Shown: positions 34,313 to 42,481 of the stretch, piece after piece
Numbering within the stretch: position 1 is the first letter of the stretch
Layout: each line of letters opens with the position of its first letter
DNA from: Kaustia mangrovi
Lineage (GTDB): Bacteria > Pseudomonadota > Alphaproteobacteria > Rhizobiales > Im1
DNA length: 64,000 nucleotides
Direction of reading: 5' to 3'
Assembly (NCBI RefSeq): GCF_015482775.1
Contig: NZ_CP058214.1
Span: 248,001 to 312,000, forward strand
The notes under the pieces: model-generated
The model's input: the letters and a program-made list of their open reading frames with translations, nothing else
Database searches by the model: none
What the model was told of the DNA's origin: nothing
Program-made: the position numbers and the translations under genes

Positions 34313-34377
34313 GTCATTCCCGCGAAAGCGGGAATCCAGTGCAGCCTCCGATGGATTCCCGCTTTCGCGGGAGTGAC
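34313..34377. repeat. Dispersed REP-like palindrome pair
   Basis: Two 26-base arms in opposite orientation (34313-34338 and 34352-34377), complementary except at one position, around a 13-base loop. Each arm is itself a hairpin built on TTCCCGC GAAA GCGGGAA. When read as protein this element gives the well-known meaningless PAKAGI / WIPAFAGMT peptides seen across many bacterial genomes. It lies between the convergent eno and a glycosyltransferase gene and may also act as a terminator. Confidence 0.8.
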
Positions 34378-34406
34378 CGGGGCGCCGGAACGCTCAAGCG
34401 CATCCG

Positions 34407-35420
34407 TCAACCCGGCCACTCGAAGGGTGCGAGGTAGCGCGCGAAGAGCTCCGCCGTCTTCTCCCAGGTGAAGCCCAGCGCATAGTCACGGCAGGCGGCG
34501 CGGTCGCAGGCGAGCGCCCGCCTCACGGCCTCGCCCAGATCCTCGTCGAGCCCGCCGACCCTGCCGTCGACGACGACGTCGCGCGGGCCGGGGACGGGAT
34601 AGGCGGCGACCGGCACGCCGGAGGCCAGCGCCTCCAGCATGACAAGGCCGAATGTGTCGGTCCGACTCGGGAACACGAAGACATCCGCGCCCGCCATGGT
34701 CGCCGCCAGCTCTTCGCCCATGCGATAGCCCGTATAGCGGGCATCCGGATAGCGCGCCTTCAGCCCCTCGAGCGCCGGCCCGTCGCCGACGACATATTTC
34801 GTGCCCTCGAACGGCAGGGCGAGGAAGGCGTCGAGCCCCTTTTCCACCGCCACGCGGCCGGCATAGAGCGCGATGGGGCGCTTGCCCTCCAGCGCCATCC
34901 GGCGGTCGGGCCTGAAGAGCTCGTGGTCGACCCCGCGGGTCCACACCCGGACATTCCCGAAGCCGTGGTCCTCCAGGACATCCGCCATGGAGCGCGTCGG
35001 CACCATGACGGCCCGGCTCGGCCCGTGGAACCAGCGCAGGAAGGCGTAGGCGCCGCGCTCGATGCCGGGCAGGGGGATCCGCGCGGAGAGATACTCGGGA
35101 AAGCGCGTGTGATAGCCGGTGGTGAAGGGCAGGCCGCGGCGCAGGCAGACATGGCGCAGCGCGAGACCGATGGAGCCCTCGGTCGCGATGTGGATGGCCT
35201 CGGGACGCACCGCCTCGACCGTCCTGGCGATGCCCGCCGCCGTCACGAGGCTCAGGCGGATCTCGCGATAGGTCGGCAGCGGTACGGTGCGCCGCCCCTC
35301 GGGCGTGAGGAGGTGGACCTCGTGGCCCGCCCGGCGCAGCATCTCCACGGTGGTGGAGAGCGTGCGGACGACGCCGTTAATCTGCGGGAACCAGGCGTCG
35401 GTCGCGATCAGGATGCGCAT
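34407..35420 (-). CDS. Family 4 glycosyltransferase (GtrB/MgtA-like)
   Basis: A 337-residue GT-B enzyme. It has the N-terminal TDAWFPQINGVVRTLSTTVEMLRRAGHEV segment of this subfamily, GYHTRFPEYLS, and the donor-binding C-terminal half with YAGRVAVEKGLDAFL and FPSRTDTFGLVMLEALASGVPVAAYP (the EX7E-type motif). Relatives add mannose or similar sugars to lipids or glycans; the acceptor is unknown. It overlaps the upstream phosphoesterase gene by 44 bases, a pairing seen in other Hyphomicrobiales, which suggests joint work on an envelope lipid or glycan. Confidence 0.85.
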   Translation of the reverse strand: MRILIATDAWFPQINGVVRTLSTTVEMLRRAGHEVHLLTPEGRRTVPLPTYREIRLSLVTAAGIARTVEAVRPEAIHIATEGSIGLALRHVCLRRGLPFTTGYHTRFPEYLSARIPLPGIERGAYAFLRWFHGPSRAVMVPTRSMADVLEDHGFGNVRVWTRGVDHELFRPDRRMALEGKRPIALYAGRVAVEKGLDAFLALPFEGTKYVVGDGPALEGLKARYPDARYTGYRMGEELAATMAGADVFVFPSRTDTFGLVMLEALASGVPVAAYPVPGPRDVVVDGRVGGLDEDLGEAVRRALACDRAACRDYALGFTWEKTAELFARYLAPFEWPG

Positions 35421-36198
35421 CGGCCTTGAGGGGCAAACCCTCTCGCGCGGTCGCCCAGTGGATCACCTCCAGCCGGCCGTCGAAATATTCGACGAGTGCG
35501 GTGCAGCTCTCCACCCAGTCGCCGTCGTTGCAGTAGTGGATCCCGTCGATCTCGCGCATTTCCGGGGTGTGCACATGGCCGCAGATCACGCCGTCCGCGC
35601 CGCGCTGGCGGGCCTCGCGCACCACCGCCTTCTCGAAGCTGGAGATGAACTCCACCGCGCGCTTCACCTTGCGCTTCAGATAGGCCGACAGCGACCAGTA
35701 GCGCAGCCCGAACATCCGGCGGATGCGGTTGAAGACCGTGTTGACGGTGATCGCCGCCTCATAGGCCTGGTCGCCGAGCACCGCGAGCCACTTGGCATAG
35801 CGCACGACGCCGTCGAACTTGTCGCCATGGAGAACGAGATAGCGCTTGCCGTTGGCCATGACATGCACCGAATCCTCCTGGATGGCGATGCGGCCGAAGC
35901 GGAAGTCTATGAAGTCGCGGAAATACTCGTCGTGATTGCCGGGAATGTAGATGACCCGTGTGCCCTTGCGCGCCTTGCGCAGGAGCTTCTGGATGACGTC
36001 GTTATGCGTCTGGTGCCAGTACCAGCTCTTCTTCAGGGCCCAGTTGTCGATGACGTCGCCGACGAGATAGAGCGTGTTCGATTCCGTATGGCGCAGGAAG
36101 TCGAGCAGAAGCTCGGTTTGCGACCGCCGTGTTCCCAGATGGAAGTCGGAGATCCAGATGGTGCGGTAGCGGAAGGCCTTTGCGGGCTGAATGTTCAT
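35377..36198 (-). CDS. LpxH-like metallophosphoesterase
   Basis: A 273-residue calcineurin-fold enzyme with a complete two-metal site (SDFHLGT, GDVIDNW, GNHDE, LHGDKFD, GHVHTPE). The family is often named UDP-2,3-diacylglucosamine diphosphatase after LpxH, but this longer form, with its basic insert (YLKRKVKRAVEF), is a distant group whose substrate is not settled. It overlaps the glycosyltransferase gene and diverges from gpt. Confidence 0.8.
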   Translation of the reverse strand: MNIQPAKAFRYRTIWISDFHLGTRRSQTELLLDFLRHTESNTLYLVGDVIDNWALKKSWYWHQTHNDVIQKLLRKARKGTRVIYIPGNHDEYFRDFIDFRFGRIAIQEDSVHVMANGKRYLVLHGDKFDGVVRYAKWLAVLGDQAYEAAITVNTVFNRIRRMFGLRYWSLSAYLKRKVKRAVEFISSFEKAVVREARQRGADGVICGHVHTPEMREIDGIHYCNDGDWVESCTALVEYFDGRLEVIHWATAREGLPLKADAHPDRDRRLVPAD

Positions 36199-36359
36199 CG
36201 GCCGGCCCCTTGAGCCTCATCGTCCGTGATGGCGGCCAGCTATGGGCGACTCGCATGAAGGACATATGACGGCATGGCGCGCGCGGCATTGCCTGACGGC
36301 GCCGAAGGCGGCATAAACGCCCGGCAATCGGGGGGCGATCGGCAAGGGACCGCTGGAGC

Positions 36360-36863
36360 ATGGACGAGCGCTATCAGAAGAATTTCCCCGTCTCGTGGGA
36401 GCAGTTCCATCGCGATTCGCGGGCGCTGGCCTGGCGCCTGACCAATGGCGACCGGCACTTCGAGGCCATTGTGTGCGTGACGCGAGGCGGCCTCGTTCCG
36501 GCGGCCATCGTGGCGCGCGAGATGTCCATCCGCGTCATCGAGACGGTGTGTGTCGCCTCCTACGACTACGACAAGCAGGGCGAGCTGAAGGTCCTGAAGG
36601 AGGTCGCGCCCCATATCCGCGCGCTCGGCGGGGAGGGCGGCCGCAACGTGCTCATCGTCGACGACCTCGTGGATACGGGCAAGACGGCGCGCGTCGTGCG
36701 CGACATGCTGCCGGAGGCCCATTTCGCCACCGTCTACGCCAAGCCCGCCGGCCGTCCCCTGGTCGACACCTTCGTGACGGAGGTGAGCCAGGACACCTGG
36801 ATCTTCCTGCCCTGGGACATGGGATTGCAGTTCACCCCGCCGATCAGCGGCCATGCGGGCTGA
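36360..36863 (+). CDS. gpt: Xanthine phosphoribosyltransferase
   Basis: Salvages xanthine and guanine with PRPP. The 167-residue protein has the PRPP motif [37 protein letters not shown], and the C-terminal DTWIFLPWD segment that binds the purine. It starts with ATG 36360, 161 bases from the divergent phosphoesterase gene, and is followed by a palindrome and a tRNA gene. Confidence 0.93.
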   Translation: MDERYQKNFPVSWEQFHRDSRALAWRLTNGDRHFEAIVCVTRGGLVPAAIVAREMSIRVIETVCVASYDYDKQGELKVLKEVAPHIRALGGEGGRNVLIVDDLVDTGKTARVVRDMLPEAHFATVYAKPAGRPLVDTFVTEVSQDTWIFLPWDMGLQFTPPISGHAG

Positions 36864-36928
36864 CCCCAACACCCTTGCCCTCGACCGCCCGCGCACGGCA
36901 TAAGGACCGTCAAGGGCCCTTTCGGCTC

Positions 36929-36971
36929 TAGAGCAACCTGCGTCCAATTGGACGCAAATCGAGTTGCTCTA
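36929..36971. repeat. Composite palindrome before tRNA-Leu
   Basis: An outer 9-bp stem (TAGAGCAAC with GTTGCTCTA) encloses a perfect 18-base palindrome, TGCGTCCAATTGGACGCA. The shape resembles small intergenic palindromic elements scattered through Hyphomicrobiales genomes. It may also end gpt transcription. It stops 14 bases before the tRNA gene. Confidence 0.6.
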
Positions 36972-36985
36972 ACTCTTTGATCCAG

Positions 36986-37072
36986 GCGGGCGTGGCGGAA
37001 CCGGTAGACGCAACGGACTTAAAATCCGTTTTCCGCAAGGAAGTGAGGGTTCGAGTCCCTCCGCCCGCACCA
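36986..37072 (+). tRNA. tRNA-Leu, anticodon TAA
   Basis: A complete class II tRNA of 87 bases. The acceptor stem GCGGGCG pairs with CGCCCGC, followed by A and an encoded CCA. There is a D-arm with GGTAGACG, an anticodon stem ACGGA/TCCGT with loop CTTAAAA (anticodon TAA), a long variable arm typical of tRNA-Leu, and a T-arm with GGTTCGAGTCC. It reads UUA codons, which are rare in this GC-rich DNA. Confidence 0.96.
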
Positions 37073-37120
37073 GGCCGGGGCGCGCATGGCCCGCCCGCTG
37101 CTTTCCGATGACAGTCTTGA

Positions 37121-37137
37121 TGCAGACTTATTCTAAA
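37121..37137. promoter_or_regulatory. Possible iron-responsive (Irr/ICE-like) operator
   Basis: TGCAGAC-TTA-TTCTAAA matches the rhizobial Irr element (TTTAGAA-N3-TTCTAAA) at 11 of 14 positions, with one perfect half-site. It lies in a conspicuously AT-rich stretch (about 37110-37175) upstream of the TonB-dependent receptor, where an iron-control site would be expected. The second half-site is weak. Confidence 0.35.
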
Positions 37138-37332
37138 TAATATCTATTAAACTCAATAATTTATCTCTTGAATTCGCCGCATCGGCCTGTAGTGTCCGGT
37201 GCTGTCACGCGGGCGACACCTTTGTGTCACAATTCGCCCGAGCGTGCCTTGAGCCAGCCAGCGGGCCTTCCGCTCCCGACGCCAGCCAGCGAACCACCGT
37301 TGATCCTATCTCCCAAGAAGGAGGCTGCCGTC

Positions 37333-39473
37333 ATGAGCACCCCCGGAGCCTATGCGCGCGCCCTGTTGGGCACCACGGCCCTGTCCGTCGTCCTCGCAAC
37401 CGGCGGATCCGACCCCATCCTGGCCCAGACCGCCGGCACCGGCGACCGCAGCGCGGCGACCGAGCTCGGCCAGATCGTCATCACGAGCGAGCGGGGCGAT
37501 GGCGAGGACGATCCCTACCGCACGCCCGGACCCGTCAGCTCCACGAGTGGAACCGCCATCGAGGAGGAGTATGGCGGCAATGTGAACGAGGTGCTGCGTT
37601 CCACGCCGGGGACCTATACCCGCAACCAGTCCGACCAGCCGGGCATCGTGGTCAACATCCGCGGCATGCAGGGGCTCGGGCGGGTCAACGCCATGATCGA
37701 CGGCGTGCCCCAGACCTTCCGCAACCTCTCCGGTCATGCGGGCACCTTCGACGACCTCGTCTATATCGATCCGAACCTCCTTGCCGGCGTGGACGTCACG
37801 CGCGGCGTGGTGCCGGGCGCGGCGGGGCTTGGCACGCTCTCCGGCGCGGCGAACTTCCGCACCATCGGTATCGACGATATCCTGCTGCCGGGCCGCAATG
37901 TCGGCGCCATGGTGACCGGCAAGCTCGGAACCAACGGCTATGACTGGTCGGGCATGGGCGCTGTCGGCATGCGCTCGGCCATGTTCCAGGACGGCCAGGG
38001 CGAGATCTCCGTCATGGGTGCCTATTCGGAGACCAAGCAGTCCAACTACAAGAACGGCGACGGTGTGGAGAACCCGTTCGATTCCGCCGAGCATCCGCGT
38101 TCTGGCCTGTTCAAGGTCGCCATCGCGCCGAACGACGAGCACAGCCTGACGCTCGGGGCATGTGGTACGACAACGGCTTCTTCGTCGGCTCGGCGGGTTA
38201 CGACTGGGGGATCAACACCGCGACCTACACGCTCGACTACGCCTATACGCCGGGCGATCCGCTGTTCGACGCCCATCTGGCCGCCTTCCACACCAGGGCC
38301 GATCTCGAATTCGCCGGCGATGGCGGCCTGTTCGTGGGCCGTCATGGCGTCAACAAGACGACGGGCGTCAATGCCGACAACACCTCGCAATTCGATCTCG
38401 GCAACGGCCTCGGGCTGCAGCTCTTCTACGGCGCAGCGTTCGTCCAGGACGACTATACGGGCAACGAGCAGCGCGGCGCGAACCCGGACGGCACGATGAC
38501 GAAGGCGGGCGCGTTCACCCAGGCCCAGCTCGACTGGGGCATGGTCTCGCTGCTTGGCGGGCTGCGCTACGACTACTGGCACGTCAAGGGCGTGACCGGC
38601 TACACGCTGCCCGGCGCCGGCGACTGCCCGGCGGGCGGCGACCTGTGTCCGGGCGATTCCGTCTCGCGCGACGGCGACCGCATCAATCCCCGGATCACCG
38701 CGGCCGTCCAGCCCCTCGACTGGCTCCAGCTCTACGCGACCTACGCCCACACCTTCCGACCGCCGACCGCGTCGGAACTGTTCTATCCCGGCGGCCACAA
38801 CTTCAACGGCGCGGGCAATCCGGTGAACAACAATGTCGATCTGAAGCCGGAGATCAGCAAGGGCTGGGACCTCGGGCTGAACGTCGCCTATGACGGCCTG
38901 GTGCTGGATGGCGACAGGCTGCGGCTCAAGGTCGGCTACTTCAACAACGACATCGAGAACTACATCGTCTACGGCCAGAACACGGATACGGGCTACATCA
39001 CCTGGATCAACGCCGACGGCACGACCAATATGAGCGGCGTGGAGATCGAGGGGACCTACGATGCGGGCGTCGCCTATGTGACGCTCTCCTACACGAATGC
39101 CGACACGGACCTGCCGCTGTCCTATTTCGCGGGCATCGGCAACGATGTCGGCACGCTGCCCGACGACTTCGCGACCGTCGATGTGGGCACGCGCTGGTTC
39201 GGCGAGAGCGTCGTGCTCGGCGGGCGCATGCGCTATACGGGCAAGAGCCGGCAGGTCTTCGTCGACGAGGCGAACTCCATACCGATCGGCAGCTACACGC
39301 TGTTCGATCTCTACGGGTCCTGGGACATCAACCGGAACCTCCACCTGTTCTTCAACGTGGAGAACATCACCGACAAGGTCTACACGACCGCCGTCGGGGG
39401 CTATGCGGAAGCCTATTATTCCGGCAATGGCCGCGGGCGCACGGTGATCGTGGGCGCGACCGCGAAGTTCTGA
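37333..39473 (+). CDS. TonB-dependent receptor, heme/iron uptake type, frame broken in the first half
   Basis: An outer-membrane gated channel for iron compounds. It has a signal peptide ending near ILAQTAG (about residue 35), a TonB-box-like GQIVITSE, a plug domain (about 60-190, with EVLRSTPGTYTRNQSDQPGIVVNIRGMQG), and a 22-stranded barrel ending VGATAKF. The barrel ending matches the hemoglobin/transferrin/heme receptor group. The frame breaks at the GGGG run 38155-38158; one added G joins LTLGG to MWYDNGFF for a 713-residue protein. ATG 37333 follows GAAGGAGGC. The ligand is inferred only from family resemblance. Confidence 0.85.
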
Positions 39474-39531
39474 AGCCTCGTCCGCCCGGGCCGCACCGGA
39501 CCGGTCCGCAAGGGGAGGGCGCGGCGGCCGT

Positions 39532-40331
39532 TCACGCCGCCGCGCCGCGCGGATGCGCCTTCGTGTCGAAGAAGAGCGCCTGGCTGATCACCGCCTTCAC
39601 CATGTCCGGCTGGAACGGTTTGGTGATGAGGAAGGTCGGCTCCGGGCGCTCGCCCGTGAGCAGGCGCTCGGGATAGGCGGTGATGAAGACGACGGGCACC
39701 TCAACGGCGGTCAGGATGTCGTTCACGGCATCGATGCCGGAGGTGCCGTCGGCGAGCTGGATATCGGCGAGGATCAGGCCGGGCTTGCCGGTGCGCGCGG
39801 CCCGGACGGCTTCCTCGCGCGAGCGCGCTATGGCACAGACCGTGTGCCCCAGCCCCTCGACCAGAGCCTCCAGGTCCATCGCGATCAGCGGTTCGTCCTC
39901 GATGATGAGGATATCGGTCGCGACCTGCTCGGCGATCTCGCGGCCGGCCTCATCGAGGAGCGCCTCGAACGCCTCGGGGCTGCAATCGAGGATCGCGCGG
40001 CATTCCTCCGCCGTGAAGCCCTCGACCGCGGTCAGCAGGAATGTTTCGCGCGCCTTCGGCTCCAGACGGGCGAGCGCGAGATCGGCACTGTCGGCCTCGT
40101 CGTCCGGGGGCCGGCCTCCCCGTTGCCCTCCTGCGCGCTCCACAGCCGCAGGAACACGCTGTAGAGCGCGGACCGGTCGTCGAGCCCCTCGGGGATGACG
40201 GAGGGGTCCGACACGATAGCCTCCAGCGTGGCGGCGACATGGGCATCGCCGCTCGCCTGGCTGCCGCACAGGGCGCGTGCGAACCGCCTCAGATAGGGGA
40301 TATGCGGGGCAACTCTTTCAGATAGCGACAT
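39532..40331 (-). CDS. phyR: General stress response anti-anti-sigma regulator PhyR, frame broken near residue 75
   Basis: Central switch of the alphaproteobacterial stress response: when phosphorylated, its sigma-like domain captures NepR and frees EcfG. The N-terminal sigma-like half (starting SLSERVAPHIPYLRRFARALCG, with TAVEGFTAEECRAIL) and the C-terminal receiver domain (ILIIEDEPLIAMDLEALV; LILADIQLADGTSG; VFITAYPERLLTGE; FLITKPFQPDMVKAVI) are in different frames. They join at the GGGGG run 40106-40110; one added base gives 266 residues, the family length. Phosphoacceptor Asp and Lys are present. It is divergent from nepR-ecfG. Confidence 0.92.
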
Positions 40332-40417
40332 TGGCGTCTCTCCGGCGATCCGTTGCGCATGGGGACGCGGGCCTCTGGCTCGACGGACAGCCTAGCACGA
40401 AAAATGGCAACACAAAG

Positions 40418-40442
40418 GGAACCAATGGACCGGCGCGACGTT
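40418..40442 (+). promoter_or_regulatory. EcfG-dependent promoter of nepR-ecfG
   Basis: GGAAC (40418-40422), a 16-base spacer, and CGTT (40439-40442): an exact match to the -35/-10 consensus of the general stress sigma factor in alphaproteobacteria. It points toward nepR and fits the known positive autoregulation of this locus. Confidence 0.8.
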
Positions 40443-40557
40443 CTCCCGGCATGACAGCCAACGCATGACAGGAACGGGTGAGGTGGACACGGCCGGGCCG
40501 CGAACGCGCGGATCGTCGCGTCTGCCGGTCACCTCAAGGACACAAAACGACCGCACC

Positions 40558-40740
40558 ATGAAGAAGGCGACATCACACGGCGACCGGGGACGGTCGAAGC
40601 CGAACCCCCTCGATCCCAAGGTGCAGGAACGCATAGGGCGCCAGCTCAGGGCGTATTATGATGATGTCGTCAATCAGCCCATGCCGCAGCATCTCATCGA
40701 TCTGATCGAGCAAATGGACGGGGCCGAGGACAAGAAATGA
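40558..40740 (+). CDS. nepR: Anti-sigma factor NepR
   Basis: Small protein that holds EcfG inactive until PhyR is phosphorylated. From ATG 40558 it is 60 residues, the usual size, with the conserved core IGRQLRAYYDDVVNQPMPQHLIDLIEQMD. An in-frame ATG at 40465 would add 31 residues that look unlike the family. Neither has a strong ribosome-binding site. The stop overlaps the ecfG start by four bases, so anti-sigma and sigma factor are translationally coupled. Confidence 0.92.
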   Translation: MKKATSHGDRGRSKPNPLDPKVQERIGRQLRAYYDDVVNQPMPQHLIDLIEQMDGAEDKK

Positions 40741-41312
40741 CCGTTTCGGCCAGCCTGCGAAAGGATCTGCTGGAGCAGATACCGAATCTGCGCGCCTTCG
40801 CGCATTCGCTGTGCGGCAATGGCGACGAGGCCGACGATCTGGTGCAGGAGACGCTCATGCGCGCCTGGGCCAATCTCGCGAGCTTCCGGGAAGGCACCAA
40901 TCTGCGCGCCTGGCTGTTCACGATCCTGCGCAACGCCTTCTATTCCTCGCGCCGGCGCCGCCGGAACGAGACGTCGGACTACGATGGCCAGGCCGCCGAC
41001 CGGCTCGTGGTGCTGCCCTCGCAGGACCGTCACATGGATCTGGAGGATTTCCGCAAGGCGCTGGCCGGGATTCCCGAAGAGCAGCGCGAGGCCCTCATCC
41101 TGATCGGCGCATCGGGCTTTTCCTACGAGGAGGCCGCCGGGATCTGCGGCTGCGCCATCGGTACGGTCAAGAGCCGGGTGAGCCGGGCGCGCCGCCGGCT
41201 GGCGGAGCTCCTGTCCATGGAGGAGGGCGGCGATTTCGGCCCATCCTCCGCTGCCGAGACGGTCGGCGAACCGGCCGTCACCGGCGATCTCGCCGTGCAT
41301 CTGCGCAAATAG
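40737..41312 (+). CDS. ecfG: General stress response sigma factor EcfG
   Basis: An ECF-type sigma factor of 191 residues with region 2 (LRAFAHSLCGNGDEADDLVQETLMRAWANLASFREGTNLRAWLF) and region 4 (IPEEQREALILIGASGFSYEEAAGICGCAIGTVKSRVSRARRRL), and no region 3. The layout phyR <- -> nepR-ecfG is diagnostic. It would recognise the GGAAC-N16-CGTT promoters found upstream of nepR and of the osmolyte operon at 46161. No PhyK-type sensor kinase is present in the window. Confidence 0.94.
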   Translation: MTVSASLRKDLLEQIPNLRAFAHSLCGNGDEADDLVQETLMRAWANLASFREGTNLRAWLFTILRNAFYSSRRRRRNETSDYDGQAADRLVVLPSQDRHMDLEDFRKALAGIPEEQREALILIGASGFSYEEAAGICGCAIGTVKSRVSRARRRLAELLSMEEGGDFGPSSAAETVGEPAVTGDLAVHLRK

Positions 41313-41326
41313 CGCGCCGCCAGCGC

Positions 41327-42481
41327 TCAGTCCGTCGGGTCGCTCTCCGCGGTCAGCTTCTGGTCGGCCTCGGTCATGGGCTGGGTGGTGAAGCCCTTCA
41401 GCGTGCCCATCTCCTCGGCGTCGCGCGGGATTTCCACCTCGCTCATCGCATAGGCCGTGGCGAGCTCGGCCAGCGAGCGCAGCGCGTGCATGTGGATGCG
41501 CTCATAGCCGTGCGATCCGTCGACGCCGAAGGTGATGAGGGCTGTGCGCACATCCGCGCCCGCTTCCAGCGCCGCGGCGCTGTCGGAGCGGTAATAGCGG
41601 AAGATGTCCTTCTGGTAGCGGATGTCGTTGTCCCGGCACAGCCGGGCGAGCTTGCGTGTGAGATGGTAGTCGAACGGCCCGGTCTGGTCGGCCATGCAGA
41701 TGGTGACGCCGAACTCCTCGCTGTTCTGGCCGGGCGCGGTCGTGCCGTTGTCGATGGAGACGAGGGAGGAGACGTCGTGCGGCAGGACGGAGGATCCGCC
41801 GATGCCGACTTCCTCCGAGATCGAGAACAGCCACAACACGTCGACCGGCGGAGTGACCTTCTCCTCCACCATCGCCTTGAGCGCGGCGAACATCACGGCC
41901 ACGCCGGCCTTGTCGTCGAGATGGCGGGAGACGACGAAACCGTTCTCCATGAATTCCGGGGCCGGATCGATGGCCACCGTGTCGCCCACCGCGACGCCGA
42001 GATGCTCCAGATCGCTTGCCGTGCGGGCAAGCGCATCGACCCGCACCTCGACATGCCGCCAGTCCACCGGCTGGGTGTCGATCTCATCGTTGAAGGTGTG
42101 TCCGGAGGCCTTCAGCGGCAGGATCGTGCCGCGATAGAAGCCGGCCTCGGAGAACACGGTGCAGCGCGCCCCCTCCGCGAAGCGCGACGACCAGTTTCCG
42201 ATGGGCACGAGCTCCAGCCGCCCGTTGTCCTTCAGGAGCTTGACCTGCGCGCCGAGCGTGTCGAGATGGGAGATCAGCGCGCGGCCGGGATGTTCGTGCT
42301 CGCCCTTGAGGCGCACCCGGATCGCGCCGCGCCGGGTCAGCTCGTATTCGAGGCCGAAGCGGCGCAGCTCCTGGCAGCAATCGCGCACGATCATGTCCGT
42401 GTAGCCCGACGGGCTGGGGATCGCGAGCAGCCGGGCAAGCCGGTCGGCTAGGTAGTCCGTGTCGATCGGCAGTCTGATCAT
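41327..42481 (-). CDS. M42-like peptidase of the N-acetylglutaminylglutamine amide (NAGGN) system
   Basis: A 384-residue metallopeptidase-fold protein of the type found in osmolyte NAGGN gene clusters. The metal ligands appear in LISHLDTLGAQ, RHLDDKAG, ISEEVG and SIDNG, followed by YYRSDSAAALEAGADV and HGYERIH. Its role in the system is not proven; turnover or trimming of the dipeptide is a reasonable inference. It overlaps the synthetase gene by four bases and is the last gene of the operon. Confidence 0.87.
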   Translation of the reverse strand: MIRLPIDTDYLADRLARLLAIPSPSGYTDMIVRDCCQELRRFGLEYELTRRGAIRVRLKGEHEHPGRALISHLDTLGAQVKLLKDNGRLELVPIGNWSSRFAEGARCTVFSEAGFYRGTILPLKASGHTFNDEIDTQPVDWRHVEVRVDALARTASDLEHLGVAVGDTVAIDPAPEFMENGFVVSRHLDDKAGVAVMFAALKAMVEEKVTPPVDVLWLFSISEEVGIGGSSVLPHDVSSLVSIDNGTTAPGQNSEEFGVTICMADQTGPFDYHLTRKLARLCRDNDIRYQKDIFRYYRSDSAAALEAGADVRTALITFGVDGSHGYERIHMHALRSLAELATAYAMSEVEIPRDAEEMGTLKGFTTQPMTEADQKLTAESDPTD

